A DNA stretch of 64,000 bases from Cumulibacter soli (GCF_004382795.1 NZ_SMSG01000002.1:310001-374000); one strand, 5' to 3'; shown: positions 36,416 through 45,055, numbered from the stretch's first letter. The notes: a model not told the origin generated them from the sequence alone. Translations and numbers: made by a program.

Positions 36416-38035
36416 GTGAACGACGACCGCCGCGACGAACAGTCACTGCCGGACTCGCTGGACCCCAGACTCACCAAGCCCGTGCGCTCGCGCACGCAGC
36501 GTACGACGTCCTGGGTCCTGGCCGTACGCGTGTTGTGCGGTGTGCTGTCGGTGGTGCTACTGGGCGGAGCGGCGTACGGCACCGCGCTGCTGAACCGAAT
36601 CCAAACCAGTGCGGGAACCCTGGACTCGACGGATGGCGAACATAACGTCGACCGCGTCGGCAACTTCGACGACGAGAACATCCTGGTGGTCGGCAATGAT
36701 TCTCGTGACGGCTACAGCCAGGAAGATCTCGAAAAGATCGGCGCCAGCGACGAAGGGTCGATGGCCACGGACTCCATCATGCTGATCCACGTTCCTGCCA
36801 ACGGTGAAAGCGCCAGCGTCGTGTCGTTCCCTCGCGATTCCTGGGTCGATATCCCCGGGTTCGGCGAGAGCAAGATCAATTCGGCGTTCGTTTCCGGTTA
36901 CAGTTCGCTGCCCGATGGCGCCTCGGAGGCCGACCGACGCGCCGAGGGCCAGAAGACGCTGATCGCGACGGTCAGCCAGCTGTCCGGGATGAAGGTTGAC
37001 CATTACGTCGAAGTGTCGCTGCTCGGCTTCTACGACCTCACCGAAGCCCTCGGCGGTATCGAGGTCAACCTCTGCGAACCGGCGTACGACCCTTCGCAGA
37101 ACTCGGGCGCAGACTTTCCTGCCGGTAAGCAGACCCTCGACGGTTCGCAAGCGCTGAGCTTTGTGCGGCAGCGCGAAGGCCTGAACAACGGCGACCTCGA
37201 TCGCATCAAGCGGCAGCAATTTTTCGTCGGCGCCGTACTACGCAAGGTGCTTGATCAGGATCTGCTCGACTTGGCAAACATCGGCAAACTCACCGACATC
37301 ATCGACGCCCTGACCGGCACCATCAACTACAGCAAGGGCTTGGACCCGCTGAAACTGGCCGACCAGATGAGCGCGGTGGCCGCGGGTGATGTCACGTTCC
37401 AGACGGTGCCGGTCGCGAATCAGGACGGCAAGATCGGTGAGACCTCCGTCGTACTGCTGGAAGATCAGGACTCGCTGGATGAGTTCTTCGAGAACCTGTC
37501 CGGCGGTGGCACACAGCAGGACGACGCGCCTGCCACCGAGACGACTGAAGCCCCCGAAACGCTCGACCCTGCTGAGGTCAGCGTCGAGGTCTACAACGGC
37601 ACCACGTCTGAGGGCGCCGGGCAAACTGCTGCGGACACCCTGACCGAGGACGGCTTCACCGTGACCGGCGTCCTGCCTGCCGCGACCGCCGACTGGACCG
37701 AAAGCGTCGTGCAGTACCCGGCGGGTATGGAGGCCGAAGCCGCGACCGTGGCTGCGGCCGTCGGTGGCGGGACGAAAACCGAAGAGACCGCCGATATCAG
37801 CTCCGTGATGCTGATCGTCGGCACCGACTATCCCGGTCTGCCTGGTGGCTCGTCCCAGTCCGGTTCCACCGACTCCGGCTCTACCGACTCCGGCTCTACC
37901 GGCTCCGGTTCTACCGACTCCGGTTCTACCGACTCCGGTTCTTCACAGACGGAGGCGCCGCAGGGCGGCGACGAGGAGCCGAGCCAGCCGGCCGACGATG
38001 TCATGACGGCCGACGAAGGAACCTGCGTCTACTAG
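36416..38035 (+). CDS. LCP (LytR-CpsA-Psr) family cell-wall ligase with LytR_C domain
   Basis: 539 residues. A basic cytoplasmic start, one membrane segment (about residues 34-58), then the LCP catalytic domain (VGNDSR, ATDSIMLIHVP, SFPRDSWVDIPG, ALSFVRQREG...DLDRIKRQQFF). A LytR_C domain follows near residues 390-480, then a SGSTD-repeat tail and a C-terminal PADDVMTADEGTCVY. LCP enzymes attach arabinogalactan or similar polymers to peptidoglycan from the outer face of the membrane. GTG start at 36416 with GGAGGG upstream. Paralogous to the next LCP gene, in which only the core and the last 15 residues are closely shared. Confidence 0.93.
   Translation: MNDDRRDEQSLPDSLDPRLTKPVRSRTQRTTSWVLAVRVLCGVLSVVLLGGAAYGTALLNRIQTSAGTLDSTDGEHNVDRVGNFDDENILVVGNDSRDGYSQEDLEKIGASDEGSMATDSIMLIHVPANGESASVVSFPRDSWVDIPGFGESKINSAFVSGYSSLPDGASEADRRAEGQKTLIATVSQLSGMKVDHYVEVSLLGFYDLTEALGGIEVNLCEPAYDPSQNSGADFPAGKQTLDGSQALSFVRQREGLNNGDLDRIKRQQFFVGAVLRKVLDQDLLDLANIGKLTDIIDALTGTINYSKGLDPLKLADQMSAVAAGDVTFQTVPVANQDGKIGETSVVLLEDQDSLDEFFENLSGGGTQQDDAPATETTEAPETLDPAEVSVEVYNGTTSEGAGQTAADTLTEDGFTVTGVLPAATADWTESVVQYPAGMEAEAATVAAAVGGGTKTEETADISSVMLIVGTDYPGLPGGSSQSGSTDSGSTDSGSTGSGSTDSGSTDSGSSQTEAPQGGDEEPSQPADDVMTADEGTCVY
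37859..37948 (+). repeat. 15-bp tandem repeat encoding SGSTD
   Basis: About six copies of a 15-base unit (first copy TCCGGTTCCACCGAC) occur in register at 37859, 37874, 37889, 37904, 37919 and 37934, with small changes. They encode a Ser-Gly-Ser-Thr-Asp flexible tail of the LCP protein. Such repeats often vary in number between strains. Confidence 0.85.
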
Positions 38036-38085
38036 ACCAGTCACCGCTCGCGCTTCATGCCTCGCCCGTCGTGCGGCATCCGTTC

Positions 38086-38106
38086 GGGCTTGGGGTCGGG
38101 GTCGGG
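38086..38106 (+). other. Predicted G-quadruplex between the LCP genes
   Basis: Four G-runs in 21 bases, GGG CTT GGGG TC GGGG TC GGG, with loops of 3, 2 and 2 bases, fit the strict G-quadruplex pattern on the plus strand, which is also the coding sense of both LCP genes. More GGTCGG-type repeats follow to 38200. The site is in the 254-base gap that contains the second LCP gene's promoter. Formation is a prediction from pattern only. Confidence 0.6.
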
Positions 38107-38289
38107 TCGGCGTCCGTTCGCGGTCGGGTCCGCGTCGCCGTCCGTTCGAGCTCGGGTCGGGTTCGGTCGCGTCGGCGTCGGCAACACCACAGTGAGCACC
38201 GTCGCTGGCTGCGGTAGCGTCGAGGGCCGACACGCGGAGTGGGCCCGACCAGTTGACCCCTCGACCGCATCTATCGACTCGGGGGCCGA

Positions 38290-39732
38290 GTGAACGACGA
38301 GACGCCACTTCCTGCTTCGTTGGACCCACGCGTCGTACGGCCGCTTCGATCTCGACGTCATCGCCGTCCGCGGGCATGGATCATCGCCGTGCGCACGCTG
38401 TGTGGCCTGCTGTCCGTCGTACTGCTGACCGCCGCCGCGTATGGCACGGTGCTGATCAACCGCGTGCAGACCAGCGCCGGGACGCTCGAAGGCACCGATG
38501 ATGTCGAGCACAACGTCGACCGCGTCGGCAACTTCGACGACGAGAACATCCTGATCGTCGGCAACGACGCTCGCGCCGACTACACCGAAGAACAGTTGGC
38601 CAAGATCGGTGCTTCGGCTGAAATCTCGATGGCGACCGACACGATCATGCTGATCCACGTGCCCGCCGACGGGTCCGGCGCCAGCGTCGTATCGCTCCCC
38701 CGAGACTCGTACGTCGACATCCCCGGGTTCTGGACCGACAAGATCAACGCCGCCTACGCCGCCGGGTACACCTCGTTGGACGACACCGCGACGGAGGAGC
38801 AGCGGCGCGCGGCCGGGCAGAACGCGCTCATCGCCACGGTCAGCCAAGTCTCCGGAATGAAGATCGACCACTACGTCGAGGTCACCCTGATCGGCTTCTA
38901 TGACCTCACCGAGGCTCTCGGCGGCATCGAGGTCAACCTGTGCGAGGCGTCGTACGATCCGACGCGCAATTCGGGTGCGGACTTCCCCGCCGGCACCCAG
39001 GTCCTCGAAGGATCGAAGGCGCTGAGTTTCGTGCGCCAGCGGTACGGCGTACCGGGCACCGATCTCGGACGCATCAAGCGGCAACAGTTCTTCGTGGGCG
39101 CGGTGATCCGCAAGGTGCTCGATATGGATCTGCTCGACCTGGCGAACATCGGCAAACTCACCGACATCATCGACGCGCTCGCCGGGACCATCAACTACGA
39201 CAAGGACCTCGATCCGCTGAAACTGGCTGATCAGATGAGCGCCGTCGCCACCGGCAATGTCACGTTCCAGACGATCCCGCTCGCCGAGTACTACGAACAG
39301 AACATCGATGGTCAAGACGTTGTCCTGCTCGCGGACCAGGACGAATTGGACGCGTTCTTCGGCTCGCTGTCCAAAGTCGCGCCGGACGAGCCCAAGGACG
39401 ACAACCCGGCAGGGCAAACCAGCGACGACGCGAACACCGACGACTCCGACGCGGGCAGCGCGAACGCTGGCGCTGGTGATTCTGGTGCCGGTGACGCTGG
39501 TGCCGGCGATCCCAGCGCTGGCGATGCTGGGACCGGTAATGCTGGGACCGGCGACACGAACGGGGCCGGTACAAGCGGGGACGGTTCAGGCGCAGGCAAT
39601 ACGAACGCGGGAGGTGCGAACGCGGGAGGTACGGCGGCAGGCAATACCGGTGCAGGAAATGCGAACGGCACCGGCGCAAGTAAACCCGCCGACGACGTGA
39701 TGACCGCAGAAGAAGGAAGTTGCGTGTACTGA
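38290..39732 (+). CDS. LCP family cell-wall ligase, paralogue without LytR_C
   Basis: 480 residues. N-terminal membrane segment (about 31-55) and LCP domain (VGNDARADYTEEQLAKIGAS, SLPRDSYVDIPGFWTDKINA, LSFVRQRYGVPGTDLGRIKR) are very similar to those of the upstream LCP. Instead of LytR_C it carries a Gly/Ala/Asn/Asp-rich tail of about 90 residues, then PADDVMTAEEGSCVY. It is likely a second wall-polymer ligase with different partner specificity. GTG start at 38290; its stop overlaps the TIGR03089 start (TGATG), so the two are coupled. Confidence 0.92.
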   Translation: MNDETPLPASLDPRVVRPLRSRRHRRPRAWIIAVRTLCGLLSVVLLTAAAYGTVLINRVQTSAGTLEGTDDVEHNVDRVGNFDDENILIVGNDARADYTEEQLAKIGASAEISMATDTIMLIHVPADGSGASVVSLPRDSYVDIPGFWTDKINAAYAAGYTSLDDTATEEQRRAAGQNALIATVSQVSGMKIDHYVEVTLIGFYDLTEALGGIEVNLCEASYDPTRNSGADFPAGTQVLEGSKALSFVRQRYGVPGTDLGRIKRQQFFVGAVIRKVLDMDLLDLANIGKLTDIIDALAGTINYDKDLDPLKLADQMSAVATGNVTFQTIPLAEYYEQNIDGQDVVLLADQDELDAFFGSLSKVAPDEPKDDNPAGQTSDDANTDDSDAGSANAGAGDSGAGDAGAGDPSAGDAGTGNAGTGDTNGAGTSGDGSGAGNTNAGGANAGGTAAGNTGAGNANGTGASKPADDVMTAEEGSCVY

Positions 39733-40472
39733 TGACCGACACCCTGAGCGGACTGCTGGCCGCGCGAATCTCGGCAAACCCCGCGACACCGCTAATCACC
39801 TATTACGACCGCGACAGCGGCGAGCGCACCGAATTGTCCGGGACGACGTTCGCGAACTGGGTCGCCAAGACGGCGAATCTGTTGCGCGATGACTTCGACG
39901 TCCACGACGGGTCGGTGGTCGCCCTCGCGCTGCCGATGCACTGGCAACAACTGGTACTCGCGTTCGCGACGTGGTCGCTGGGCGGGTGCGTGTCTGAGTC
40001 TCCGGGGGACTCGCCGGATGTGCTGGTGATGTCGCCGGACCGCATGATGGAACTGGCCGATGCTGATGCGGGCGAGTTGATGGTGAGCAGCCTCGATCCG
40101 ATGGGACGTCCACTCGAACCGCGCCCCGAGCACGTTACCGACTACACCAGCGCGGTGCGGGTGCATGGCGATGCGTTCACCGGGGCGCCGATCGGTGCGG
40201 CCGATCCGGCGTACGTCGGCGGCAGTCTCACTCTCGACCATGCGCACGCCGCGCAGACCGCTCGCTCGCTCGCGCAGGCGCTCAAGTTGGCCCTCGCGGC
40301 GCGGGTATTGGTCACCGTCGGCCCCGCTGGCGAAGCCGGCCTGTTGACCTGGGCGGCCGCTCCCCTGCTCGCCGGCGCCTCCCTGGTACTCGTCAAGACC
40401 GGCGAGGACGCCGACACCGCTGACTGGCTTGAGCGGATCTCAGCGCAGGAAGCCATCACCACTCGGCTGTAG
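39732..40472 (+). CDS. TIGR03089 family protein (AMP-binding-like)
   Basis: 246 residues from ATG at 39732, which overlaps the stop of the LCP gene (TGATG). It resembles the N-terminal part of an AMP-binding (adenylate-forming) enzyme: ANWVAKTANLLRDDFDVHDG, LPMHWQQLVLAFATWSLGGC and SLTLDHAHAAQTARSLAQAL, ending soon after TAGEAG-like PAGEAGLLTWAAAPLLAGAS. Families of this length lack the catalytic C-terminal domain. TIGR03089 sits next to LCP genes in many actinobacteria (Rv3268). Function unknown. Confidence 0.82.
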   Translation: MTDTLSGLLAARISANPATPLITYYDRDSGERTELSGTTFANWVAKTANLLRDDFDVHDGSVVALALPMHWQQLVLAFATWSLGGCVSESPGDSPDVLVMSPDRMMELADADAGELMVSSLDPMGRPLEPRPEHVTDYTSAVRVHGDAFTGAPIGAADPAYVGGSLTLDHAHAAQTARSLAQALKLALAARVLVTVGPAGEAGLLTWAAAPLLAGASLVLVKTGEDADTADWLERISAQEAITTRL

Positions 40473-40743
40473 CAGCCACCGTCCGATGCTCACGGACGGC
40501 TCGGCCGGGCGAAGGCTGGCACCGGGCTGTGCCCGCTCGCGGAAGGCTCGCGGGCGAAGGCAGGCGCCGAGCTGTGCTCGCACGCCGAGGGCTGGCGTCA
40601 AGCAGCGGACTCCCGCGCAGCGGGCTCCCGCGCGGAGGGGCTGGTGCACCGCGATGCACCCACGGCGACTTCCTGTGCCGTACGCCATAATGTCCGCGTG
40701 TGTCCGGTCTGGGCGCATACCGGTGTCTCGACGAGGAGTGACT
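40473..40743. other. Intergenic region with imperfect tandem repeats and hairpin
   Basis: This 271-base gap begins with a 7-bp hairpin, CCGTCCG (40479-40485) / CGGACGG (40493-40499), a possible terminator. Two imperfect 45-base direct repeats follow (40507-40551 and 40552-40596), both starting GGGCGAAGGC, and a 15-base pair of near-repeats around 40605-40634 (GCGGACTCCCGCGC / GCGGGCTCCCGCGC). I see no gene; GAGGAG just before 40744 is the ribosome-binding site of the next gene. Confidence 0.6.
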
Positions 40744-41496
40744 ATGGACAAAGTCGTCCCCAGCGCAGCCGAGGCCGTAGCGGACATCGGCGATGGTGCG
40801 TCCATCGCAGTCGGCGGCTTCGGGCTCTGCGGCGTACCCCAGGATCTGATCGACGCACTGCGCACCAAGGGATCCAGCAACTTGTCGATCACCAGCAACA
40901 ACTGCGGTGTGGACGGTGACGGGCTTGGCGTACTGCTCGAGGATGGTCGGATCTCCAAGGTGATCGCCTCGTACGTCGGCGAGAACAAAGCGTTCGCAAA
41001 TCAGTACCTCTCCGGTCAACTCGAACTCGAACTCACTCCACAAGGCACGATCGCCGAGCGGCTCCGCGCCGGCGGGGTCGGCATTCCCGGGTTTTACACC
41101 ATCACCGGCGCCGGGAGCTGGGTCGCCGAAGGTGGCATTCCCACCAAGTACGACACGGAGGGCAACGTCGTTAAATCCTCGGCACCAAAGGAAACCAAGG
41201 AATTCGACGGCGTCGAGTACGTCCTCGAGCACGCCATCGTCTCCGACTTCGCGTTGGTGCACGCGCTGAAAGCCGACCGGCACGGCAACCTGGTGTTTCA
41301 CGAATCCGCGCGCAACTTCAACCCGCCGGCCGCGATGTCCGGCAAGATCACCGTCGTCGAAGCCGAACAGATCGTCGAAGCTGGCGAGTTGAACCCGGAT
41401 CAGATTCACCTGCCCGGGATCTTCGTGCACCGCGTCGTCCAGTCCACCGGTCGCAAGCCGATCGAGAAGCGCACCACTCGCGCGAAGGAGGCCTAA
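40744..41496 (+). CDS. scoA: 3-oxoacid CoA-transferase subunit A
   Basis: About 250 residues from ATG at 40744 with GAGGAG upstream. It is the alpha subunit of a succinyl-CoA:3-ketoacid CoA transferase: KVVPSAAEAVADIGDGASIA, VGGFGLCGVP, ITSNNCGVDGDGLGVLL and RKPIEKRTTR. With subunit B it moves CoA between succinyl-CoA and acetoacetate or related acids. The frame extends upstream to 40429 but this is shadow. It is 3 bases before subunit B in the same operon. Confidence 0.9.
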   Translation: MDKVVPSAAEAVADIGDGASIAVGGFGLCGVPQDLIDALRTKGSSNLSITSNNCGVDGDGLGVLLEDGRISKVIASYVGENKAFANQYLSGQLELELTPQGTIAERLRAGGVGIPGFYTITGAGSWVAEGGIPTKYDTEGNVVKSSAPKETKEFDGVEYVLEHAIVSDFALVHALKADRHGNLVFHESARNFNPPAAMSGKITVVEAEQIVEAGELNPDQIHLPGIFVHRVVQSTGRKPIEKRTTRAKEA

Positions 41497-41499
41497 GCC

Positions 41500-42132
41500 A
41501 TGGCATGGGACCGCAACCAGATGGCCGCGCGTGCAGCAGCGGAACTCGCCGACGGGCAGTACGTAAATCTCGGTATCGGCATGCCCACCCTCGTGCCGAA
41601 CTATATCCCTGAGGGCGTCACCGTCACCCTGCAGAGTGAGAACGGCATCCTTGGACTGGGGCCGTACCCGTACGAGGGCGAGGAAGACCCCGACCTGATT
41701 AACGCCGGCAAGGAGACCGTCACGGTGCTGCCGGGATCGTCGTACTTCGACGCGGCGACGAGCTTCGGGATGATCCGCGGCGGCAAGATTGACGCCGCAA
41801 TCCTCGGCGCGATGCAAGTCGCTGAAAACGGTGACCTCGCCAACTGGATGATCCCCGGCAAGATGGTCAAGGGCATGGGCGGCGCGATGGATCTGGTTCA
41901 CGGCGCCAAGAAAGTCATCGTGCTGATGGAGCACACCGCGAAAGGCGATTTCAAGATCGTCAAAGAATGTTCGCTGCCGTTGACCGGCAAGCGCGTCGTA
42001 CAACGCATCATCACTGACGTGTGCGTCATCGACGTCCGCCCCGAAGGACTCGCACTCGTCGAACTCGCCCCCGATGTGACCGCCGAGGACGTCCAGGCCG
42101 CCACCGAACCCACCCTGCTCATCGACCTCTAG
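41500..42132 (+). CDS. scoB: 3-oxoacid CoA-transferase subunit B
   Basis: 210 residues. The catalytic glutamate lies in the conserved LQSENGILG motif (Glu47), and [22 protein letters not shown]-type [20 protein letters not shown] and [10 protein letters not shown] are typical of the beta subunit. The heterodimer with scoA is used in ketone-body or branched-acid catabolism. ATG start at 41500. A perfect 25-bp-arm palindrome starts 4 bases after its stop and should act as its terminator. Confidence 0.93.
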   Translation: MAWDRNQMAARAAAELADGQYVNLGIGMPTLVPNYIPEGVTVTLQSENGILGLGPYPYEGEEDPDLINAGKETVTVLPGSSYFDAATSFGMIRGGKIDAAILGAMQVAENGDLANWMIPGKMVKGMGGAMDLVHGAKKVIVLMEHTAKGDFKIVKECSLPLTGKRVVQRIITDVCVIDVRPEGLALVELAPDVTAEDVQAATEPTLLIDL

Positions 42133-42135
42133 CCG

Positions 42136-42194
42136 ATCTGCGGGGCAGTGAGTAACGCTACGTTGCCGATAGCGTTACTCACTGCCCCGCAGAT
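42136..42194. repeat. Long palindrome, copy 1 (25-bp arms)
   Basis: A perfect inverted repeat with 25-base arms (42136-42160 and 42170-42194; left arm begins ATCTGCGGGGCAGTGAG) and a 9-base loop. It starts 4 bases after the scoB stop. The right arm overlaps the end of the DUF559 gene and supplies its stop codon. A near-identical copy lies at 43249-43305 on the other side of that gene. It probably terminates both converging genes. Confidence 0.95.
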
Positions 42195-43192
42195 GGGTAG
42201 CGACGTAATGGTTCCTCGGCGAGCCGCCCCGCCGCCACGAGTCTTGTCACGCGCGACGGAGCGTCAACTTCTCGGGCACGCCGCTGCGCCCTCCGCAGGT
42301 AGTCGGCAAGATACGTGTCAGATTTCGCCAAGGTAGGCGAATTGACCCGAACGACCTCCAGCCCGACTTCGCTCACCTCGACGTCCTTTTGCGCGTCACT
42401 TTCACGTTGCGCTACATCCGCGTGGTGCGCACCGTCGTACTCAATGACAAGTCCCGTGCTGAGATCCACGAGGTCAAGTTCCCGCTCGCGTCGTACTCCG
42501 CGGAGCATGGCGTTGACCAGCACGTTCGCGGGATCGAGGTCGAACAAGGTCACCATTCGCGCACGAAGTTCGGATTCAGGAAACGAACGTGAGCGCGTCG
42601 ACGACAACGCAATCGCCTGCCGTAACCGTGGATGACCCCGGACTCGTGGCCGGCGCTCGATACACCGCCCAAGCAGATCCAAGTCGAACGGACGAGGGTT
42701 CAACTCGAACCGAAACGCGTCCATCACACCGACAGCGTCCAGCAGCGATCGACTGAACCGGGTCATGTCGTACGCCGTCCGTTCGAGGCTCGTGACCGGC
42801 AACCCGTCGATCACATCGACGTCGTCCGCATCCAATACCACCCGCAAAGTGGCGAGCCCATGCGCGCTGCGGTGGTCGTGACGCTCCAGACAAAACTGCA
42901 CCGGAGTTCCACTCGCCCTCAGCATTTTCGGGCCTGCGTCTCGTACGCCGTGTAGCAAGGCCGCAGCCCAGCCCGTGAGGACCGCGCCCGCGGGCGCCAA
43001 TGCCCCCACGAGATGCACGAGTTCTTGCGGATCGTCCAGCACATGCGGCAGCGCGAATATCTGCGGCGTGAGGGCGACCAACCGGCCGTCCTTGAACATT
43101 CGATGGTTAGCGCCGCAGGCCAACCACCCGGCCCGCGTGGCCACACCTCCGGGCACGCCAAGCGTTCTGGGGTCGACCGCATCGTTTCGCAT
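42179..43192 (-). CDS. DUF559/AbiEi-like protein with a Vsr-like nuclease fold
   Basis: 337 residues. The N-terminal half resembles AbiEi-type proteins (an HTH-like start, then VTGWAAALLHGVRDAGPK-type region AVLTGWAAALLHGV and LERTAYDMTRF). The C-terminal half carries a DUF559-like nuclease core: FPESELRARMV, ELDLVDLSTGLVIEYDGAHH, then a KDVEVSEVGLEVVRVNS. The EYDG...H arrangement is like very-short-patch endonucleases. Actinobacteria carry many such genes; whether they act as antitoxin, nuclease or defence component is unknown. Its stop lies inside palindrome copy 1, and copy 2 is 57 bases upstream of its start. Confidence 0.75.
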   Translation of the reverse strand: MRNDAVDPRTLGVPGGVATRAGWLACGANHRMFKDGRLVALTPQIFALPHVLDDPQELVHLVGALAPAGAVLTGWAAALLHGVRDAGPKMLRASGTPVQFCLERHDHRSAHGLATLRVVLDADDVDVIDGLPVTSLERTAYDMTRFSRSLLDAVGVMDAFRFELNPRPFDLDLLGRCIERRPRVRGHPRLRQAIALSSTRSRSFPESELRARMVTLFDLDPANVLVNAMLRGVRRERELDLVDLSTGLVIEYDGAHHADVAQRESDAQKDVEVSEVGLEVVRVNSPTLAKSDTYLADYLRRAQRRAREVDAPSRVTRLVAAGRLAEEPLRRYPSAGQ

Positions 43193-43248
43193 AACGCGAG
43201 GATCGCAGCCAACTCATCGCACAGCCGGGTTATCCACAACCACAACGA

Positions 43249-43305
43249 TCTGCGGGGCAGTGAGTAACGCTACGGTGCTCATAGCGTTACTCACTGCCCC
43301 GCAGA
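43249..43305. repeat. Long palindrome, copy 2 (24-bp arms)
   Basis: Arms of 24 bases (43249-43272 and 43282-43305) with the same sequence as copy 1 around a 9-base loop that differs at only three positions. It lies 22 bases beyond the stop of the acyl-CoA dehydrogenase gene and upstream of the DUF559 gene. As a hairpin it would terminate the fadE transcript. Two copies in 1.2 kb suggest a dispersed repeat family. Confidence 0.95.
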
Positions 43306-43327
43306 AGGACGTCGCGGAGCGGCGTGG

Positions 43328-44485
43328 TTAGCGGCCGAGGATGGAGCGGGCCATCACCACACGCTGAATCTGATTGGTGCCTTCGTAAATCTGGGTGATC
43401 TTGGCGTCGCGCATCATCCGCTCGACCGGGAAGTCGCGGGTGTAGCCAGCACCGCCGAGCAGTTGTACGGCGTTCGTGGTGACCTCCATCGCGGTGTCCG
43501 AGGCCAAGCACTTGGCCGCAGAGGAGATGAAGCCGAGGTTCGGCTCACCGCGCTCGGCGCGGGCCGCTGCGATGTAACACATCTGCCGCGCGGCCTCGAT
43601 CTTCATCGCCATGTCCGCGACCATCCACTGCACACCCTGGAAGTCCGAAATCGCCGAACGGAACTGCTTACGGTCCTTGATGTACGACACCGCTACGTCG
43701 AGCGCGCCCTGCGCTACACCGACGGCCTGAATGCCGATCGTGGGGCGGGTGTGATCGAGGGTTTTCAGCGCCGTCTTGAAACCGGTGTCCTCCTCGCCGA
43801 TCATCCGGTCAGCGGGAATGACGCAATTAGTGAAATGCAGCTCGCAGGTCGGCGAACCCTTGATGCCCATCTTCTTTTCCTTGGCACCGACTTCGAACCC
43901 TTCATCGTCCTTGTGGACGACGAACGCGGAGATGCCATTGGCGCGCTTTTCCGGGTCGGTGGAGGCCATCACGGTGTACCAGTCGGAGTGACCGGAGTTG
44001 GTGATCCATGCCTTCGTGCCGTTCAGCACGTAGGTGTCGCCGTCTCGAACGGCGCGCGTCTTCATCGCGGCGGCGTCCGAGCCGGCCTCGCGCTCGGACA
44101 GTCCGTAGCTGATCATCGATTCGCCGGACGCGATTGAGGGCAGCACCTTTTGCTTGAGCTCTTCGGAGCCCGACAGGATGATCGGCATCGAGCCGAGTTT
44201 GTTGACCGCCGGGATCAGCGAGCTAGACATGCAGACGCGCGCGACCTCTTCGATCACGATGCAGGCGGCGATCGAGTCTGCGCCGGCGCCGTCGTACTGC
44301 TCGGGGATGTGCACCGCCTGGAAGCCTGCCTTGGTGAGTTCATCCCGAGCTTCCTGCGGGAACCGCGAGTTCTCATCGACATCGGCGGCGTGCGGTTCGA
44401 TCTTGTCCTCGCAGAGTTCACGAACCGACTGGCGAAGGTATTCGTGCTCCTCGCTCAGCTGGTAAAGATCGAAGTCAGGATTCAT
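43328..44485 (-). CDS. Acyl-CoA dehydrogenase (FadE25-like)
   Basis: About 385 residues from ATG at 44485. It oxidises acyl-CoA with FAD. The FAD-binding WITNSG and TRPTIGIQAVGVAQGALDVA, and the active-site base in YEGTNQIQR (Glu368), are intact. The N-terminus FDLYQLSEEHEYLRQSVREL is typical. The long relation to purE-purK follows M. tuberculosis fadE25. The frame extends to 44539 but this is shadow. A palindrome after the stop is the likely terminator. Confidence 0.93.
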   Translation of the reverse strand: MNPDFDLYQLSEEHEYLRQSVRELCEDKIEPHAADVDENSRFPQEARDELTKAGFQAVHIPEQYDGAGADSIAACIVIEEVARVCMSSSLIPAVNKLGSMPIILSGSEELKQKVLPSIASGESMISYGLSEREAGSDAAAMKTRAVRDGDTYVLNGTKAWITNSGHSDWYTVMASTDPEKRANGISAFVVHKDDEGFEVGAKEKKMGIKGSPTCELHFTNCVIPADRMIGEEDTGFKTALKTLDHTRPTIGIQAVGVAQGALDVAVSYIKDRKQFRSAISDFQGVQWMVADMAMKIEAARQMCYIAAARAERGEPNLGFISSAAKCLASDTAMEVTTNAVQLLGGAGYTRDFPVERMMRDAKITQIYEGTNQIQRVVMARSILGR

Positions 44486-44557
44486 GGTCAGCCTTCCGGA
44501 GCGATGCAAATGTATTACTCCGAGCCTACAACCGATCACACCTCCGACGACACGGAG

Positions 44558-45055
44558 TTAACGCTGCTGTAAACGTTCGTTCTTCGCCAGCGCGACGTCG
44601 CGTAGTTCCGTCTGAAACTCACTCATCCGAGCCGTCAACGCGGCGTCTCCCGAGGCAAGCATCCGGACCGCGAGCAGGCCCGCATTGCGCGCGCCACCGA
44701 TCGACACCGTCGCCACCGGGACCCCTGCCGGCATCTGCACGATCGACAGCAACGAGTCCATGCCATCGAGGTACTTCAGCGGCACGGGTACGCCGATCAC
44801 CGGCAACGTGGTCACCGAAGCGACCATGCCCGGCAGGTGCGCAGCCCCGCCGGCACCAGCGATGATCACCCGCAGCCCGCGTTCGGCGGCGCTCTCGGCG
44901 TACGCGATCATCTCGTGCGGCATCCGGTGCGCGGAGACCACCTGTGCCTCATAACTGATGCCGAACTCCTCCAGAGCACCAGCGGCGTCCTGCATGACCG
45001 GCCAGTCGGAATCGCTGCCCATGATGATGCCGACGTCGGGCGTTTCAGTGCTCAT
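44558..45055 (-). CDS. purE: N5-carboxyaminoimidazole ribonucleotide mutase
   Basis: 165 residues. It rearranges N5-CAIR to CAIR in purine synthesis. The mononucleotide-binding [27 protein letters not shown] (with the catalytic histidine) and [20 protein letters not shown] motifs are intact. The ATG at 45055 overlaps the end of purK by 11 bases, so the two genes are translationally coupled. Confidence 0.96.
   Translation of the reverse strand: MSTETPDVGIIMGSDSDWPVMQDAAGALEEFGISYEAQVVSAHRMPHEMIAYAESAAERGLRVIIAGAGGAAHLPGMVASVTTLPVIGVPVPLKYLDGMDSLLSIVQMPAGVPVATVSIGGARNAGLLAVRMLASGDAALTARMSEFQTELRDVALAKNERLQQR

Noticed and set aside
38041-39417. A 458-codon minus-strand frame opposite the second LCP gene
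   Set aside because: It reads as low-complexity antisense text including the repeats of the G-quadruplex gap; the LCP motifs on the plus strand are decisive.
40456-42003. A 515-codon minus-strand frame opposite the CoA-transferase genes
   Set aside because: Its text mirrors the highly conserved scoA/scoB genes and tandem repeats; no independent domain is visible.
42136-43305. A CRISPR array made of the two long palindromes
   Set aside because: There are only two copies, over 1 kb apart with a full gene between, and no cas genes.
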